The notes under the pieces are model-generated. The model did no database searches and was not told where the DNA came from. It worked only from the letters and a program-made list of their open reading frames with translations. DNA of 64,000 nucleotides. It comes from Goekera deserti (lineage in GTDB: Bacteria; Actinomycetota; Actinomycetes; Mycobacteriales; Geodermatophilaceae). The translations under genes were made by a program, and so were the position numbers. The stretch is taken from positions 124,001 to 188,000 of the forward strand of contig NZ_JAAGWK010000002.1 of NCBI RefSeq assembly GCF_010685995.1, given 5' to 3'. How positions within the stretch are numbered: position 1 is the first letter of the stretch; each line of letters begins with the position of its first letter. This document shows positions 21,838 to 31,142 of the stretch, in pieces.

Positions 21838-22191
21838 TCAGGAGAGGTCGGGGAGGATGCGCAGGTGCCCGCGGCGGGTGCCGCTGCCGTCGTCGGCCGG
21901 CGGCCGCTCGGGCTCGGGGCGGGCGGCCTCGCGGACCGCGTCGGCGAGGGCGAGCAGGTCGTCCCCGGTGGGTCCGGCGTCGTCGACGTCGACCTCGTGC
22001 CGGACGACCTCCCAGCCGCGGGGCACCGTGAGGCGCCCGGCGTGGAACTCGCAGAGGTCGTAGCTGTGCGGCTCGGAGTAGGTGGCCAGCGGACCCACGA
22101 CGGCCATCGACTCGGCGTACACGTAGGTCAGGGTGGCCGCCGCCGGCTGCGCGCAGCCGCTGCGCGAACAGCGTCGCGACTGCCTCACCAC
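21838..22191 (-). CDS. DUF3499 family protein
   Basis: 117 residues from GTG 22191, preceded by GAGG. The conserved core is RRCSRSGCAQPAAATLTYVY, then EPHSYDLCEFHAGRLTVPRG. The Cys-x4-Cys and Cys-x2-His pairs look like a small zinc site. The C-terminal third is acidic and then basic, without conservation. It is found only in actinobacteria, usually next to manB as here (Rv3258c position). Function unknown. Confidence 0.85.
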   Translation of the reverse strand: MVRQSRRCSRSGCAQPAAATLTYVYAESMAVVGPLATYSEPHSYDLCEFHAGRLTVPRGWEVVRHEVDVDDAGPTGDDLLALADAVREAARPEPERPPADDGSGTRRGHLRILPDLS

Positions 22192-22337
22192 GGGTTCCTC
22201 ACGAGCAGGGACAGTAGTGCCCGATCGGCCGCGAGGGGAGGCGGCACACCGTGTGTCACGGACGGAAGTACCGCACCCCGCCCGCCCCGGCGCGGTGCGG
22301 TCGGCGGACCGTCGGCGCCGGTGGGCAGGATGGCGGC

Positions 22338-23087
22338 ATGGGCATCGGAGCGGGCAGCGTCGTGCTGCTGGGCGGGCGCAGCGAGATCGGCCTGGAGGTC
22401 GTGACCCGACTCTGCCGCGACGGCCGCCCGGTGGTGCTGGCCGCCCGGCGGGCCGACGGGCTGGACCTCCAGGAGCAGGCGCTGCGCTCGGCCGGGGCCG
22501 GGGCGGTGCACCGCCTGGAGTTCGACGCCGACGACCTCGCCGGGCACGCCGAGGTGCTCGCCCGGGCGGTGTCGGTGGCCGGTCCGGTCGCCGTGGTCGT
22601 GCTCGCGTTCGGCGTGCTCGGCGACCAGGCCCGCGCCGAGCAGGACGCCGGGCACGCGGTGGCGGTGGTGCACACCGACTACGTGGCGCAGGTGTCCGCG
22701 CTGACCCACCTGGCCGGGCTGCTGCGCCGGCAGGGCTCGGGGCAGCTGGTGGTGTTCTCCTCGGTCGCCGGGTGGCGGGTGCGGCGGGCCAACTACGTGT
22801 ACGGCTCGGCGAAGGCGGGCCTGGACGGTTTCGCCTCCGGGCTCGGCGACGCCCTGGCCGGCTCGGGGGTGGGGCTGCTGCTGGTGCGTCCGGGCTTCGT
22901 CGTCGGCCGGATGACCGAGGGCATGTCCCCGGCACCGTTCTCCAGCACCCCGGCGCAGGTGGCCGACGCGGTCGTCGCCGGCCTGCACGCCGGCCGGGAG
23001 GTCGTCTGGGTGCCGGGCCTGCTGCGCTGGGTGGCCGCGGTCATGCGGGTCACCCCGCGCCGGGTGTGGCGCCGGCTCCCCCGGTGA
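22338..23087 (+). CDS. SDR resembling DprE2 (decaprenylphosphoryl ketoribose reductase)
   Basis: 249 residues from ATG 22338. The Rossmann motif is LLGGRSEIGLEV. The catalytic block FSSVAGWRVRRANYVYGSAK closely follows the DprE2 family pattern. DprE2 makes the second step of decaprenylphosphoryl-arabinose, the donor for wall arabinan. No dprE1 partner is in the window, and the gene sits between DUF3499 and the metallopeptidase-like gene, where mycobacteria have none. A broader polyprenyl-sugar SDR role is therefore possible. The stop is followed after 83 bases by the next gene. Confidence 0.7.
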   Translation: MGIGAGSVVLLGGRSEIGLEVVTRLCRDGRPVVLAARRADGLDLQEQALRSAGAGAVHRLEFDADDLAGHAEVLARAVSVAGPVAVVVLAFGVLGDQARAEQDAGHAVAVVHTDYVAQVSALTHLAGLLRRQGSGQLVVFSSVAGWRVRRANYVYGSAKAGLDGFASGLGDALAGSGVGLLLVRPGFVVGRMTEGMSPAPFSSTPAQVADAVVAGLHAGREVVWVPGLLRWVAAVMRVTPRRVWRRLPR

Positions 23088-23170
23088 ACGCGTCCGCGCT
23101 GCCCACTCCGCCCGGCGGCGGTCGCGGCGCGCGCCCGACCGGGGTGCGCGCCCGTAGGCTCGCCCCCGAG

Positions 23171-23632
23171 ATGACCACTCCGCCGCGCCCCCGATCCCGC
23201 CCGCGCCGCGACCGCCACGGCCGCGGCCTGCGCGGCCGGCTGGTCCCGCCGTCGGTGCCGCTGTCGCGCAGTCGCGCGGAGCAGTTCGACGACCTGGTGC
23301 TGGACGCCGTGGAGGACCTGGAGCGCCGCTGGGAGCGGGAGCTGGCCGGGGTGGAGTTCGCCGTGGAGGACGTGCCCTGGGTCGAGCACTCCAGTCCGGA
23401 CGACGTCGTCCTGGACGCCGACGTGCTGGAGGACGGGTCGGTGCCGCTGGCCCGGGTGCTGCCGGCGCACACCGAGGGCGGTCAGGAGCACCCGGCGCGG
23501 ATCGTGGTCTACCGGCGCCCGCTGGAGATCCGGGCCCACGACCGGGACGACCTGGCCGACCTGGTGCGCGACGTGGTCGTCGACCAGGTCGCGGTGCTGC
23601 TCGGCCGGGACCCGGACGAGATCGACCCCTGA
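23171..23632 (+). CDS. Metallopeptidase-family protein without the catalytic motif
   Basis: 153 residues; ATG 23171 lies ten bases after TAGGCT. A basic N-terminus (PRPRSRPRRDRHGRG) precedes the conserved zincin-like domain, FDDLVLDAVEDLERRWEREL to RIVVYRRPLEIRAHDRDDLA. In true members the next helix carries HExxH. Here the helix reads LVRDVVVDQVAVLLGRDPDE, so the zinc-binding His residues are missing and it is unlikely to be a peptidase. The place matches mycobacterial Rv3259. Function unknown. Confidence 0.75.
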   Translation: MTTPPRPRSRPRRDRHGRGLRGRLVPPSVPLSRSRAEQFDDLVLDAVEDLERRWERELAGVEFAVEDVPWVEHSSPDDVVLDADVLEDGSVPLARVLPAHTEGGQEHPARIVVYRRPLEIRAHDRDDLADLVRDVVVDQVAVLLGRDPDEIDP

Positions 23633-23795
23633 GGCACGCCGCCCGTCGCCGGTGGGCTCGCCGGTGCCCGGCACGAGGGCAGGACCGCCCCGGCGGCGGT
23701 ACGCGCGCTCTGGACGGGGGCGTTGTCGGTGGCGGCTGCCATGCTGTGCGCCGCGACCGGCGGACGCCGGCGCTCAGGGCGACGGGGGGCTCGGC

Positions 23796-25445
23796 GTGCG
23801 CACGTCCCGCACCTGGTGGCTCGCCGCTGCGGTCGCCGTCGCGGTGCTCGTCGCCGGGCTCGCCGGTTGGGCGCTGCAGACCCACGAGCACCGCGCCACG
23901 GCCTCGCTGACGGTCACCCCGCGCACCGACGCCGGGGCGGACGCCACCCGGCTCGTCGCCGACCGGTACGGCACGCTCGCCGGCTCGGTCGCCACCGCCC
24001 GCGGCGCGCTCGCCCTGCTGGGGGACGACGCACCCGACGTCACCGCCGGTGAGCTCACCCAGGACGTCGAGGTCGACCGTCCCGCCGGGGGCAGCACGAT
24101 CGCGGTGACCGTGACGCTGCCCGGGCGTGACGACGCCGTCGCCACCGCGAACGCGCTGGTCACCACCCTGGTCGAGCAGGGCGCCGACGAGGAGGTGGTG
24201 GCCGTGGAGGTGGCGGCCGAGGCCGTCCCGGAGAGCGCCACCGCCACCCCGGACGCCGGGGTGTGGGCCGTGTCCACCGTGCTCGTCGCGCTGGCGCTCG
24301 GCCTCGCGGCGGTGCTCCTGACCCCCTCCGGGGCCACCCGACCTCGGGCTACGGAGCCCGCACCGGTGCCGGTCGAGCCGCCGGCGCCCGAGCCGGCGAC
24401 GGAGCTGCACGACGACCTGCCGGCCTTCCGTGACCACCCGCCGGGCTCGCCGGTGGCCGGCGGCTCGGCGGGCGCGACTGCCCCTCGGGGCGGCGTCGCC
24501 TCCGCGAGCGGCAGCCTCCTCCCGGGCGGCGTCCACACCGCGAGCCAGCCCCTCCCCCCGAGCGGCGCCCTCCCCGCGAGCGGCGCACTCCCCACGAGCG
24601 GCTCCCTCCCCCCGAGCCAGGTCCTCTCCACGAGCGACGCCGCCCCGGCGGACCGGCCGGGCGAGCCGGCACCGGGCAGGGGCGGGTCGACGGCCCGGCC
24701 GGGCCCACGGCACGCGGTGACCAGGGCCGGTCTGGGCACCGCCCTGGTGGTCACCGGGCTGGTGCTGGCCGGCACTGCCGTGACCACCGCCGCGCTGGTC
24801 CGGGACGACGACGCGGCCCGGGCCCAGCAGGACGAGCCGCGCGGTGAGCCGGCAGGCGACGGGCGTGCGGCGGAGCCCCGGGCGGCGGACCGCCCGGGGT
24901 CCGGGGCAGGCGCTGCCTCCCCGAGCGCGGCGGAGCTCGTCCCGGTGGCGGCGGGGGCGCTGGCCGGGGTCTCCGTGCCGGTCGGCACCGCCGGCCGGGT
25001 CGCGCGGGCCGTGTTCGGTGGCGTGGTGCTGGAACGCCGGCCCGTCGGGGTGACCGTCACCTACCCCCTGCTCAGCGTGAGCAGCGACGGCGAGCGGGCG
25101 TTGGCGCACCTGCAGCTGCCCACCTACAACTGCTTCGGCAACGCGGCCCCGGCCGACCCGGTCGCCGGGGGCTGCGCCCGCTCCACCCCCGAGTACGCCG
25201 ACGCCGCTGCCGACGTCGCCCTCGCCGGCGACCGGCTCACCGTCGCGGCGGTGCTGCCCACCTACACCCGCCCGGCCGGGCAGCCGCCGCAGTACACCGG
25301 CCGCAGTTACGAGGTCTCGGCGAGCCTGCAGGCCACCGTCGAGCTGGCGCCCGGGATGGCCGCGGCCACGGGCGAGCTGCGGCTGGGCGCCGAGTCCGCC
25401 GGCACGGTGCCCGACGGTCTGAACGTCCTCCTCGGCCCGGGCTGA
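23796..25445 (+). CDS. Wzz/chain-length-like membrane protein with a long disordered middle
   Basis: 549 residues from GTG 23796 with GGGGGG upstream. A first membrane helix (residues 7-28), an extracytoplasmic part with ATASLTVTPRTDAGADATRL and DDAVATANALVTTLVEQGAD, and a second helix near 150 give the Wzz/polysaccharide co-polymerase layout, but it is short. A disordered Pro/Ser/Ala linker with an 18-base repeat follows. A third helix lies near 310, then an exported domain of about 200 residues (VTVTYPLLSVSSDGERALAH) with two Cys. No tyrosine kinase is attached or adjacent. Polysaccharide or surface control is a guess. Confidence 0.55.
   Translation: MRTSRTWWLAAAVAVAVLVAGLAGWALQTHEHRATASLTVTPRTDAGADATRLVADRYGTLAGSVATARGALALLGDDAPDVTAGELTQDVEVDRPAGGSTIAVTVTLPGRDDAVATANALVTTLVEQGADEEVVAVEVAAEAVPESATATPDAGVWAVSTVLVALALGLAAVLLTPSGATRPRATEPAPVPVEPPAPEPATELHDDLPAFRDHPPGSPVAGGSAGATAPRGGVASASGSLLPGGVHTASQPLPPSGALPASGALPTSGSLPPSQVLSTSDAAPADRPGEPAPGRGGSTARPGPRHAVTRAGLGTALVVTGLVLAGTAVTTAALVRDDDAARAQQDEPRGEPAGDGRAAEPRAADRPGSGAGAASPSAAELVPVAAGALAGVSVPVGTAGRVARAVFGGVVLERRPVGVTVTYPLLSVSSDGERALAHLQLPTYNCFGNAAPADPVAGGCARSTPEYADAAADVALAGDRLTVAAVLPTYTRPAGQPPQYTGRSYEVSASLQATVELAPGMAAATGELRLGAESAGTVPDGLNVLLGPG
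24543..24632. repeat. 18-base tandem repeat, five units, in the Wzz-like gene
   Basis: Units start at 24543, 24561, 24579, 24597 and 24615 and encode S-G-A-L-P-x hexapeptides. The repeat is imperfect but in frame. Confidence 0.75.
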
Positions 25446-25479
25446 CCCGCCCCCGGCCGGGGAGGCGGCACGGGGCAGG

Positions 25480-26310
25480 TCAGCGGCGGGCGGAGACGAA
25501 CAGACCCGACCGCGCGTCCAAGCCGACGACCGGCGCACCCCGCTCGGTGCGCAACCCGCCGACGTCGCTGGTCCCCCACCAGGGCCAGCGGTCGTCGCCG
25601 TCGAGGAGCGTGAGCAGCACCGCATCGGGGCGGGCCGGGTCGCCGACCACCGCCACCTCGAGCTGGCCGATCGCCACGTGCAGCCGGGCGGCGGCAGGCA
25701 GGAAGACCCGGGCGGCCGGGTCGGCCACCCGGGACAGGACGGCGGGCAGCACGAGCTCCAGCCGGGCGGGGTCGGTGCTGCGCGTGACGGGCCCGACCGT
25801 GTCGAGCTCGTCGACCAGCCGCGCGCTGCGGGAGGTCGAGTGCGCGGCGGTGTCGAGCCGGGCCGCGAGGTGACGCACGGTCGGGTCGCCCAGCGGCAGG
25901 CCGCGGAAGCACAGCCGCCACGGCCCGCGCAGGGAGTCGAGCAGGTCCAGCAGGCCGCCGGCGAGCTGCGCCGCGACGTCGTCGTCCCGGGCCAGCAGGC
26001 GGGCCGGCGGGCGCCCGGCCGGGAGCGGGCCGGCGTCCTGGCCGAGCAGTCCGACGACGGTCACCGGGCCGGTGCGGCGCAGGGTGACCAGCGCGAGCCC
26101 GTCCGGGCCGGCGCGGCGCGGGCCTCCGGCAACCTGGTCCACCAGCACGGCGACGGGCCGGCGGCGCGACCACCGGCGGGCGGTGTGCACCGCCGCGGTC
26201 AGCCAGGGCGCCCGGGCCGGGACCGGGGCGGCCAGCCGGCCCATCAGCGGTGCCGCTGCACGGACCTCGCGGAGGACCGGGGCGCGGCCGGTGACGGAGC
26301 GGATGGGCAC
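25480..26310 (-). CDS. Hypothetical protein
   Basis: 276 residues from GTG 26310, with GGTGAGG nearby. No signal peptide or membrane helix. It is rich in Arg, Leu and Pro; the middle reads WRLCFRGLPLGDPTVRHLAA and the end DDRWPWWGTSDVGGLRTERG. I do not recognise the family. It converges with the Wzz-like gene (34 bases between stops, with a CCCCGGCCGGGG palindrome) and lies upstream of nothing obvious. Codon use is like its neighbours, so it is probably a real gene. Confidence 0.6.
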   Translation of the reverse strand: MPIRSVTGRAPVLREVRAAAPLMGRLAAPVPARAPWLTAAVHTARRWSRRRPVAVLVDQVAGGPRRAGPDGLALVTLRRTGPVTVVGLLGQDAGPLPAGRPPARLLARDDDVAAQLAGGLLDLLDSLRGPWRLCFRGLPLGDPTVRHLAARLDTAAHSTSRSARLVDELDTVGPVTRSTDPARLELVLPAVLSRVADPAARVFLPAAARLHVAIGQLEVAVVGDPARPDAVLLTLLDGDDRWPWWGTSDVGGLRTERGAPVVGLDARSGLFVSARR

Positions 26311-26422
26311 CGGCTCACCTCACCACGCTCACGCTGCGTCCGTGCGCTCCGGCGCCGCCCGTCAGGGGCGGCCGGGCCGGCGCGGGGCGGCAGGACGCGG
26401 GTCGATCAGGTGGGGCGGGAGC

Positions 26423-26770
26423 TCAGACGGCGCGACGGCGCAGGCGGCGGCGCTCACGCTCGGACAGGCCGCCCCAGATGCCGAAGCGCTCGTCATTCTC
26501 CAGCGCGAACTCCAGGCACTCGGTCTTGACCTCGCAGCCGGTGCAGATCTTCTTGGCCTCGCGCGTGGAGCCGCCCTTCTCGGGGAAGAACGCCTCGGGG
26601 TCGGTCTCGGCGCACAGGGCGCGCTCCTGCCAGCTCTGCTCGTCGCCCTCGAAGGCGGCGGCGAAGCCGACGACGTCGGCCAGGCCGGCGCCGTAGGCGG
26701 CCATGCCCGAGCCGTAGGCGGCCAGGTCCCGCTCAGCCGCTCGCTCGGTGTTGCTCACGTACTCGCTCAT
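26423..26770 (-). CDS. whiB2: WhiB2-type iron-sulfur transcription factor
   Basis: 115 residues from ATG 26770 with GAGG eight bases upstream; ATG 26788 is an alternative without a binding site. Four Cys ligands for a 4Fe-4S cluster: ALCAETDPEAFF, then KKICTGCEVKTECLEFA. GIWGGLSERERRRLRRR is the conserved turn plus basic DNA-binding tail. WhiB2 (WhmD) acts with the vegetative sigma factor in sporulation septation and cell division genes. Its position before cofD matches Rv3260c. Confidence 0.93.
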   Translation of the reverse strand: MSEYVSNTERAAERDLAAYGSGMAAYGAGLADVVGFAAAFEGDEQSWQERALCAETDPEAFFPEKGGSTREAKKICTGCEVKTECLEFALENDERFGIWGGLSERERRRLRRRAV

Positions 26771-27240
26771 CCACGAAACCTCGCCCATGACGATGCGCCC
26801 CTTCGCTCTCGTCCCACCAGCGCGTACCCGGGTGCTCCCGGGTTGCCAGCCGGCGATGACATCGAGGGAATTACACGCGTGTCGTTGACAGGGCGTCAAC
26901 TCACCCAGGTGTAACGCTGAGCGACTCCCGTCCCACTCGTCACTCTTCGTCGTCGGTGAGTCACACCAGTAACCAACACGCCGCCCGTGCCGTGGACATG
27001 TGCCGACAGCTCCCGGCCAGTTTCGTACACATCGTCACGCACCGAGGTCGCTCGCGTGCGCTGCACCAGGGCCGCGCCGGGCGACATGTGCCATGTCCCA
27101 CCGCGCAGAACAGGCAGTTCCGGGCGTTTGCAGGCAGCTCCGGCGTGTGACCGTGGCGCCCTCCCACCCGGAGCGCCGACGCTCGACCGGCGGTGCTCCT
27201 GCCGCCCCGGCGGGCGGACCCGCCGGTGGTGCGGGGCACC
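26771..27240. other. 470-base divergent region between whiB2 and cofD
   Basis: Holds the whiB2 promoter and leader. The rest has no convincing gene: the short open frames here lack ribosome binding sites and coding bias. It is less GC-rich than the genes. No clear cofD promoter could be fixed. Confidence 0.5.
26870..26899 (-). promoter_or_regulatory. Promoter of whiB2
   Basis: On the minus strand TTGACG (26894-26899) is 18 bases from TGTAAT (26870-26875), about 95 bases ahead of the start codon. The -35 lies inside a perfect inverted repeat GTTGAC/GTCAAC (26884-26900), which could be an operator. Confidence 0.6.
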
Positions 27241-28200
27241 ATGTCCGACGTGCGCATCGTGGTCCTGGCAGGTGGCGTCGGCGGCGCCCGTTTCCTCCGT
27301 GGGGTGCGGGCAGCCGTCCCGGACGCGGAGGTGACGGCCGTGGTCAACACCGGCGACGACGTCACCCTGCACGGGCTGCGGATCTGCCCCGACCTGGACA
27401 CGGTGATGTACACCCTCGGCGGCGGCATCGACGGCGAGCGCGGCTGGGGCCGGCTGGACGAGAGCTGGACGGTGAAGGAGGAGCTCGCCGCCTACGGTGC
27501 CGAACCGACCTGGTTCGGTCTCGGCGACCGCGACCTGGCCACCCACCTGGTCCGCACCCGCATGCTGGACGCCGGCTACCCGCTGTCCCAGGTGACCGCG
27601 GCGCTGGCCGAGCGCTGGCAGCCCGGCGTCACCCTGCTGCCGATGAGCGACCAGCGGGTGGAGACGCACGTGCTCGTCACCGACCCGGACACCGGCCGGC
27701 GGCAGGCGATCCACTTCCAGGAGTGGTGGATCCGGCACCGCGCCGCGCTCGACCCGCACGGCTTCGTCCAGGTCGGGGTGGACGACGCCCGGCCCGCACC
27801 CGGCGTGGCCGAGGCCTTCGCGGCCGCCGACGCCGTCCTGCTGGCGCCGTCCAACCCGGTGGTGAGCATCGGGACCGTGCTCGGCGTGCCGGGGCTGCGC
27901 CCGGCGCTGCTGGCCACGCCGGCCCGGGTCGTCGGGCTGTCCCCCATCGTGGGGGGCAGCGCCGTGCGCGGCATGGCCGACCGCTGCCTGCCGGCCCTCG
28001 GGGTCGAGGTCAGCGCCGAGGGCGTGGGCCGGCACTACGGGGCCCGGTCCGCCGAGGGCCTGCTCGACGCGTGGCTGGTGCACTCCGGGGACACCGCGGA
28101 CGTGCCCGGCGTCGACGTGCGGGCGGTGCCCCTGCTGATGCACTCGCCCGAGGCGACCCGCGCCATGGCCCGGGCCGCCCTGGACGCCGCCGGTGTCTGA
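27241..28200 (+). CDS. cofD: 2-phospho-L-lactate transferase (F420 biosynthesis)
   Basis: 319 residues (FbiA in mycobacteria). It joins a lactate- or enolpyruvate-type phosphate unit from the guanylylated intermediate to Fo, giving (dehydro)F420-0. The N-terminal [16 protein letters not shown] is the nucleotide loop; [20 protein letters not shown] and the end [17 protein letters not shown] are family hallmarks. The ATG follows no clear binding site. The stop overlaps the cofE start by eight bases, so the two are one transcription unit. Confidence 0.95.
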   Translation: MSDVRIVVLAGGVGGARFLRGVRAAVPDAEVTAVVNTGDDVTLHGLRICPDLDTVMYTLGGGIDGERGWGRLDESWTVKEELAAYGAEPTWFGLGDRDLATHLVRTRMLDAGYPLSQVTAALAERWQPGVTLLPMSDQRVETHVLVTDPDTGRRQAIHFQEWWIRHRAALDPHGFVQVGVDDARPAPGVAEAFAAADAVLLAPSNPVVSIGTVLGVPGLRPALLATPARVVGLSPIVGGSAVRGMADRCLPALGVEVSAEGVGRHYGARSAEGLLDAWLVHSGDTADVPGVDVRAVPLLMHSPEATRAMARAALDAAGV

Positions 28201-29269
28201 ACTCCCCGGCCCCCGGGCCGCGGAGCCACCCGCGGGCATCTCGGTGCACCCCGTCCGGGGCCTGCCCGAGTTCGCTCCCGGGAACGACCTGGCCGCGGCG
28301 GTCGCCGGCGCGGCGCCGTGGCTGCGCGACGGCGACGTCGTGGTGGTGACGTCGAAGGTGGTGTCCAAGGTCGAGGGCGCGCTGGTGCACGTCGAGCCGG
28401 GCGCCGACCGGGAGGTGGTGCGCCAGCGCGCCATCGACGAGCAGACGGTGCGCGTGGTGGCCCGGCGGGGGCCGCTGAAGATCGTGGAGACCCGGCACGG
28501 CTGGGTGGTCGCGGCCGCCGGCATCGACGCCTCCAACGTCGCCGCGGACACCCTCGTCCTGCTCCCGGCCGACTCCGACGCCTCCGCGCGGGCGCTGCGC
28601 GGCCGGCTGGCCGCGCTGCTGGGGGTCGACGTCGCCGTCGTGGTGAGCGACACCTTCGGCCGGACCTGGCGGGAGGGGCTGACCGACGTCGCGGTCGGCT
28701 CGGCCGGGGTGCCCGCCCTGGTCGACCACCGCGGCGCGGTCGACCGGCACGGCAACCGGCTGGAGACCACCCAGGTCGCGCTGGTGGACGAGCTGGCCGC
28801 GGCCGCGGACCTGGTGAAGGGCAAGCTGGACGGCGTCCCGGTGGCGGTGGTCCGCGGGCTGCGGTCCACCCCGCCGGCCGAGGACGCCGGCACCCGGCCA
28901 CTGGTGCGCCTGGGTCCCGGCGACCTCTTCGCCACCGGCACCCGCGACGTGGTGGCCTCGCGCTCCCCGGCCACCGGCGCGCTGGAGCCCGACCCCCGTG
29001 CCCACGCCGCGGTCACCGAGGCGTTCCGGGTGGCCAGCGCCGCCCTCGGCGACTTCCCCGTGGTGCTCCGGCACGGCAGCGAGGACGACGGCGTCGTCGA
29101 CGTGCACCTGCCGGCGGTCGGCACCACGCAGTCGGCCCTGGCGCTGGGGGCGGTGCTGGGGGCGACGGTGGTCCAGCTGCACACCGAGGGCTGGGCGACC
29201 CGGTGGGAGCCCACCGGCGCCGGCACGACCCTGGTGGGCCGGCTGCACGTGGGGCGCGCCCCCGCCTGA
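28193..29269 (+). CDS. cofE: Coenzyme F420-0:L-glutamate ligase with a short C-terminal extension
   Basis: 358 residues from GTG 28193, overlapping cofD. It adds glutamates to F420-0 with GTP. The CofE domain covers about residues 10-250: [37 protein letters not shown] and [20 protein letters not shown] are typical. In mycobacterial FbiB (about 450 residues) a second FMN nitroreductase-like domain follows. Here only about 100 residues remain after CofE, and they show a weak, shortened match ([20 protein letters not shown]) without an obvious FMN site. So this is not a full FbiB; another protein may reduce dehydro-F420. Confidence 0.88.
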   Translation: MSELPGPRAAEPPAGISVHPVRGLPEFAPGNDLAAAVAGAAPWLRDGDVVVVTSKVVSKVEGALVHVEPGADREVVRQRAIDEQTVRVVARRGPLKIVETRHGWVVAAAGIDASNVAADTLVLLPADSDASARALRGRLAALLGVDVAVVVSDTFGRTWREGLTDVAVGSAGVPALVDHRGAVDRHGNRLETTQVALVDELAAAADLVKGKLDGVPVAVVRGLRSTPPAEDAGTRPLVRLGPGDLFATGTRDVVASRSPATGALEPDPRAHAAVTEAFRVASAALGDFPVVLRHGSEDDGVVDVHLPAVGTTQSALALGAVLGATVVQLHTEGWATRWEPTGAGTTLVGRLHVGRAPA

Positions 29270-29396
29270 CGGGCCGTGGCACCGTCCTCCCGCTGAGCGA
29301 CGGCGCCGCTGGACGGTGCCCGGCTGACAGGTGCGCTCCGTATCGTCGTCCTCTCGGTCGCGCCCCGGACGCGGCCCGCCGACGTGAGGACGAGGT

Positions 29397-31004
29397 GTGG
29401 ACGAGCGGGACGGACGGCAGGAACCGACCGACGGGCGGCGTCTGCCGCCGCGCCTGGACCCGCGTGCCGGCCGGCCCTCGCGCCGGGACGCCGAGCCCGC
29501 CGCGCGGGCCGGCGGTGAGCGGGCCGCCCACGGTGCTCCTCGGCACGGGGGTGCCCAGCGGCCGCCACGGACCGCCGCGGCCCGCGCCGCGCTGGTCGCC
29601 CGCGTCGTCGCCGCGGTGATGTCGCTGGTGCTGCTGGGCACCGGCGGCTGGGGCTGGTACCTGGCCCGGGTGGCCGAGGCGTCGCTGGCCCGGACGGACG
29701 CCATCCCCGCCGACGGCAACACCGAGAGCGACGAGGCCGCGGCCGCCGGCGAGGCCACCAACCTGCTGCTGGTCGGCAACGACAGCCGCTCGGGGATCTC
29801 CGCCGAGCAGGCGCAGCAGTACAGCACCGGCATCGACTCCGGCATCAACACCGACACGATGATCCTGATGCACATCCCGGCCAGCGGGGCGGCGGCGTCC
29901 TTCGTGTCGTTCCCGCGCGACTCCTACGTCGACATCCCGGGCCACGGCATGGACAAGCTGAACTCGGCCTACGCCTACGGCTACGCCGCCGCGCCGGAGG
30001 GGGCCACCGAGACCGCCCGCGAGGCCGCCGGCGCGCAGCTGCTGATCCGCACGATCAGCCAGCTGTCCGGCCTGCAGATCGACCACTACGCCGAGGTCGA
30101 CCTGCTCGGCTTCGTCAACCTGTCCACGATCGTGGGCGGCGTCGAGGTCAACCTGTGCAAGGCCGTGGACGACTCGGAGTTCTCCGGCGCGGTCTTCCCG
30201 GCCGGCGTGCAGACGATCACCGGCGCCGACGCGCTGAAGTTCGTCCGCCAGCGCCACGGGCTGCCCGGCGGCGACTTCGACCGCATCGTGCGCCAGCAGG
30301 TCTACCTGTCCGGCGTGATCCGCAACATCCTCAGCCAGAACGTGCTGCTCAGCCCCTCCAAGCAGCGGGCGCTCGTCGACGCGGCGGCGTCCTCGGTGGT
30401 CGTGGACCAGGACCTCGACCTGCTGTCGCTGGCCGCGCAGCTGCAGTCGGTGTCGCTGGGGGCCATCGACTTCCAGACCATCCCCTCGGTGGGCGACGGT
30501 CGGGACGACCAGGGCCGGTACATCCTGGAGCTGCAGGACGAGCAGGTGCTGCACACCTGGTTCGCCAACCTGACCGCCAGCACCGACGCCGAGGGCGGCG
30601 AGGCCCCGGCCGCGCCCGCCGCACCGGCGACGGTGGCCCCGGCCGACGTCCCGGTCGGGGTCTACAACGGCTCGGGCACCTCGGGCCTGGCCGCGAAGAC
30701 CAGTGCGGAGCTGACCGCCGCCGGCTTCCCGGTGACCGCGACCGCGAGCGCCGTCTCCCAGGACTACACGACCACCGAGATCCGCTACGCCGCCGGCGAC
30801 GAGGCCCTGGCGAACACGCTGCTGGCGTCGGTGCCCGGTGCGGTGCTGAGCGTCGACGACGGCGTCGAGTCCGGGACGGTGCAGCTGGTGCTGGGCAGCG
30901 ACTTCAACGGCATCGGCCAGCCGGTCAGCGCGCCGGCCCCCGCCGGTGGGGTGACGTCGACCACCGACGAGCGCACCGCCGCGGACACCACCTGCATCAA
31001 CTGA
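29397..31004 (+). CDS. LCP (LytR-CpsA-Psr) family protein with LytR_C domain
   Basis: 535 residues from GTG 29397, with AGGA upstream. A disordered basic N-terminus of 65 residues faces the cytoplasm. One membrane helix follows (VMSLVLLGTGGWGWYLA), then the LCP domain: TNLLLVGNDSRSG, TDTMILMHIP, FPRDSYVDIPGHGMDKLN and FVRQRHGLPGGDFDRIVRQQ. It keeps the Arg and Asp residues that bind polyprenyl pyrophosphate. A LytR_C domain begins VPVGVYNGSGTSGLAAK. LCP enzymes attach wall glycopolymers (arabinogalactan-like) to peptidoglycan. Neighbouring rhamnose genes fit a linkage-unit role. Confidence 0.93.
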   Translation: MDERDGRQEPTDGRRLPPRLDPRAGRPSRRDAEPAARAGGERAAHGAPRHGGAQRPPRTAAARAALVARVVAAVMSLVLLGTGGWGWYLARVAEASLARTDAIPADGNTESDEAAAAGEATNLLLVGNDSRSGISAEQAQQYSTGIDSGINTDTMILMHIPASGAAASFVSFPRDSYVDIPGHGMDKLNSAYAYGYAAAPEGATETAREAAGAQLLIRTISQLSGLQIDHYAEVDLLGFVNLSTIVGGVEVNLCKAVDDSEFSGAVFPAGVQTITGADALKFVRQRHGLPGGDFDRIVRQQVYLSGVIRNILSQNVLLSPSKQRALVDAAASSVVVDQDLDLLSLAAQLQSVSLGAIDFQTIPSVGDGRDDQGRYILELQDEQVLHTWFANLTASTDAEGGEAPAAPAAPATVAPADVPVGVYNGSGTSGLAAKTSAELTAAGFPVTATASAVSQDYTTTEIRYAAGDEALANTLLASVPGAVLSVDDGVESGTVQLVLGSDFNGIGQPVSAPAPAGGVTSTTDERTAADTTCIN

Positions 31005-31061
31005 CACCCACCCCCGCGCGACTCCCCCGACACCAGTCCCGCCAGGGACATCCCACGCCCC

Positions 31062-31087
31062 CCTGACTTTTTCGGGCAAAAGTCAGG
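31062..31087. terminator. Bidirectional intrinsic terminator
   Basis: CCTGACTTTT at 31062-31071 and AAAAGTCAGG at 31078-31087 form a 10-pair stem with a six-base loop. It lies between the convergent LCP and rmlD genes, with T-rich arms on both strands. It is the clearest terminator in the window. Confidence 0.8.
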
Positions 31088-31142
31088 AGAGCCCGGCGGC
31101 CGGGTGCTTCGGGGACGGAATGCGGGGTCGGGGGGCGCAGGC

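Noticed and set aside
26956-27150. 64-residue frame in the whiB2-cofD gap
   Set aside because: No ribosome binding site, no coding bias and no recognisable family.
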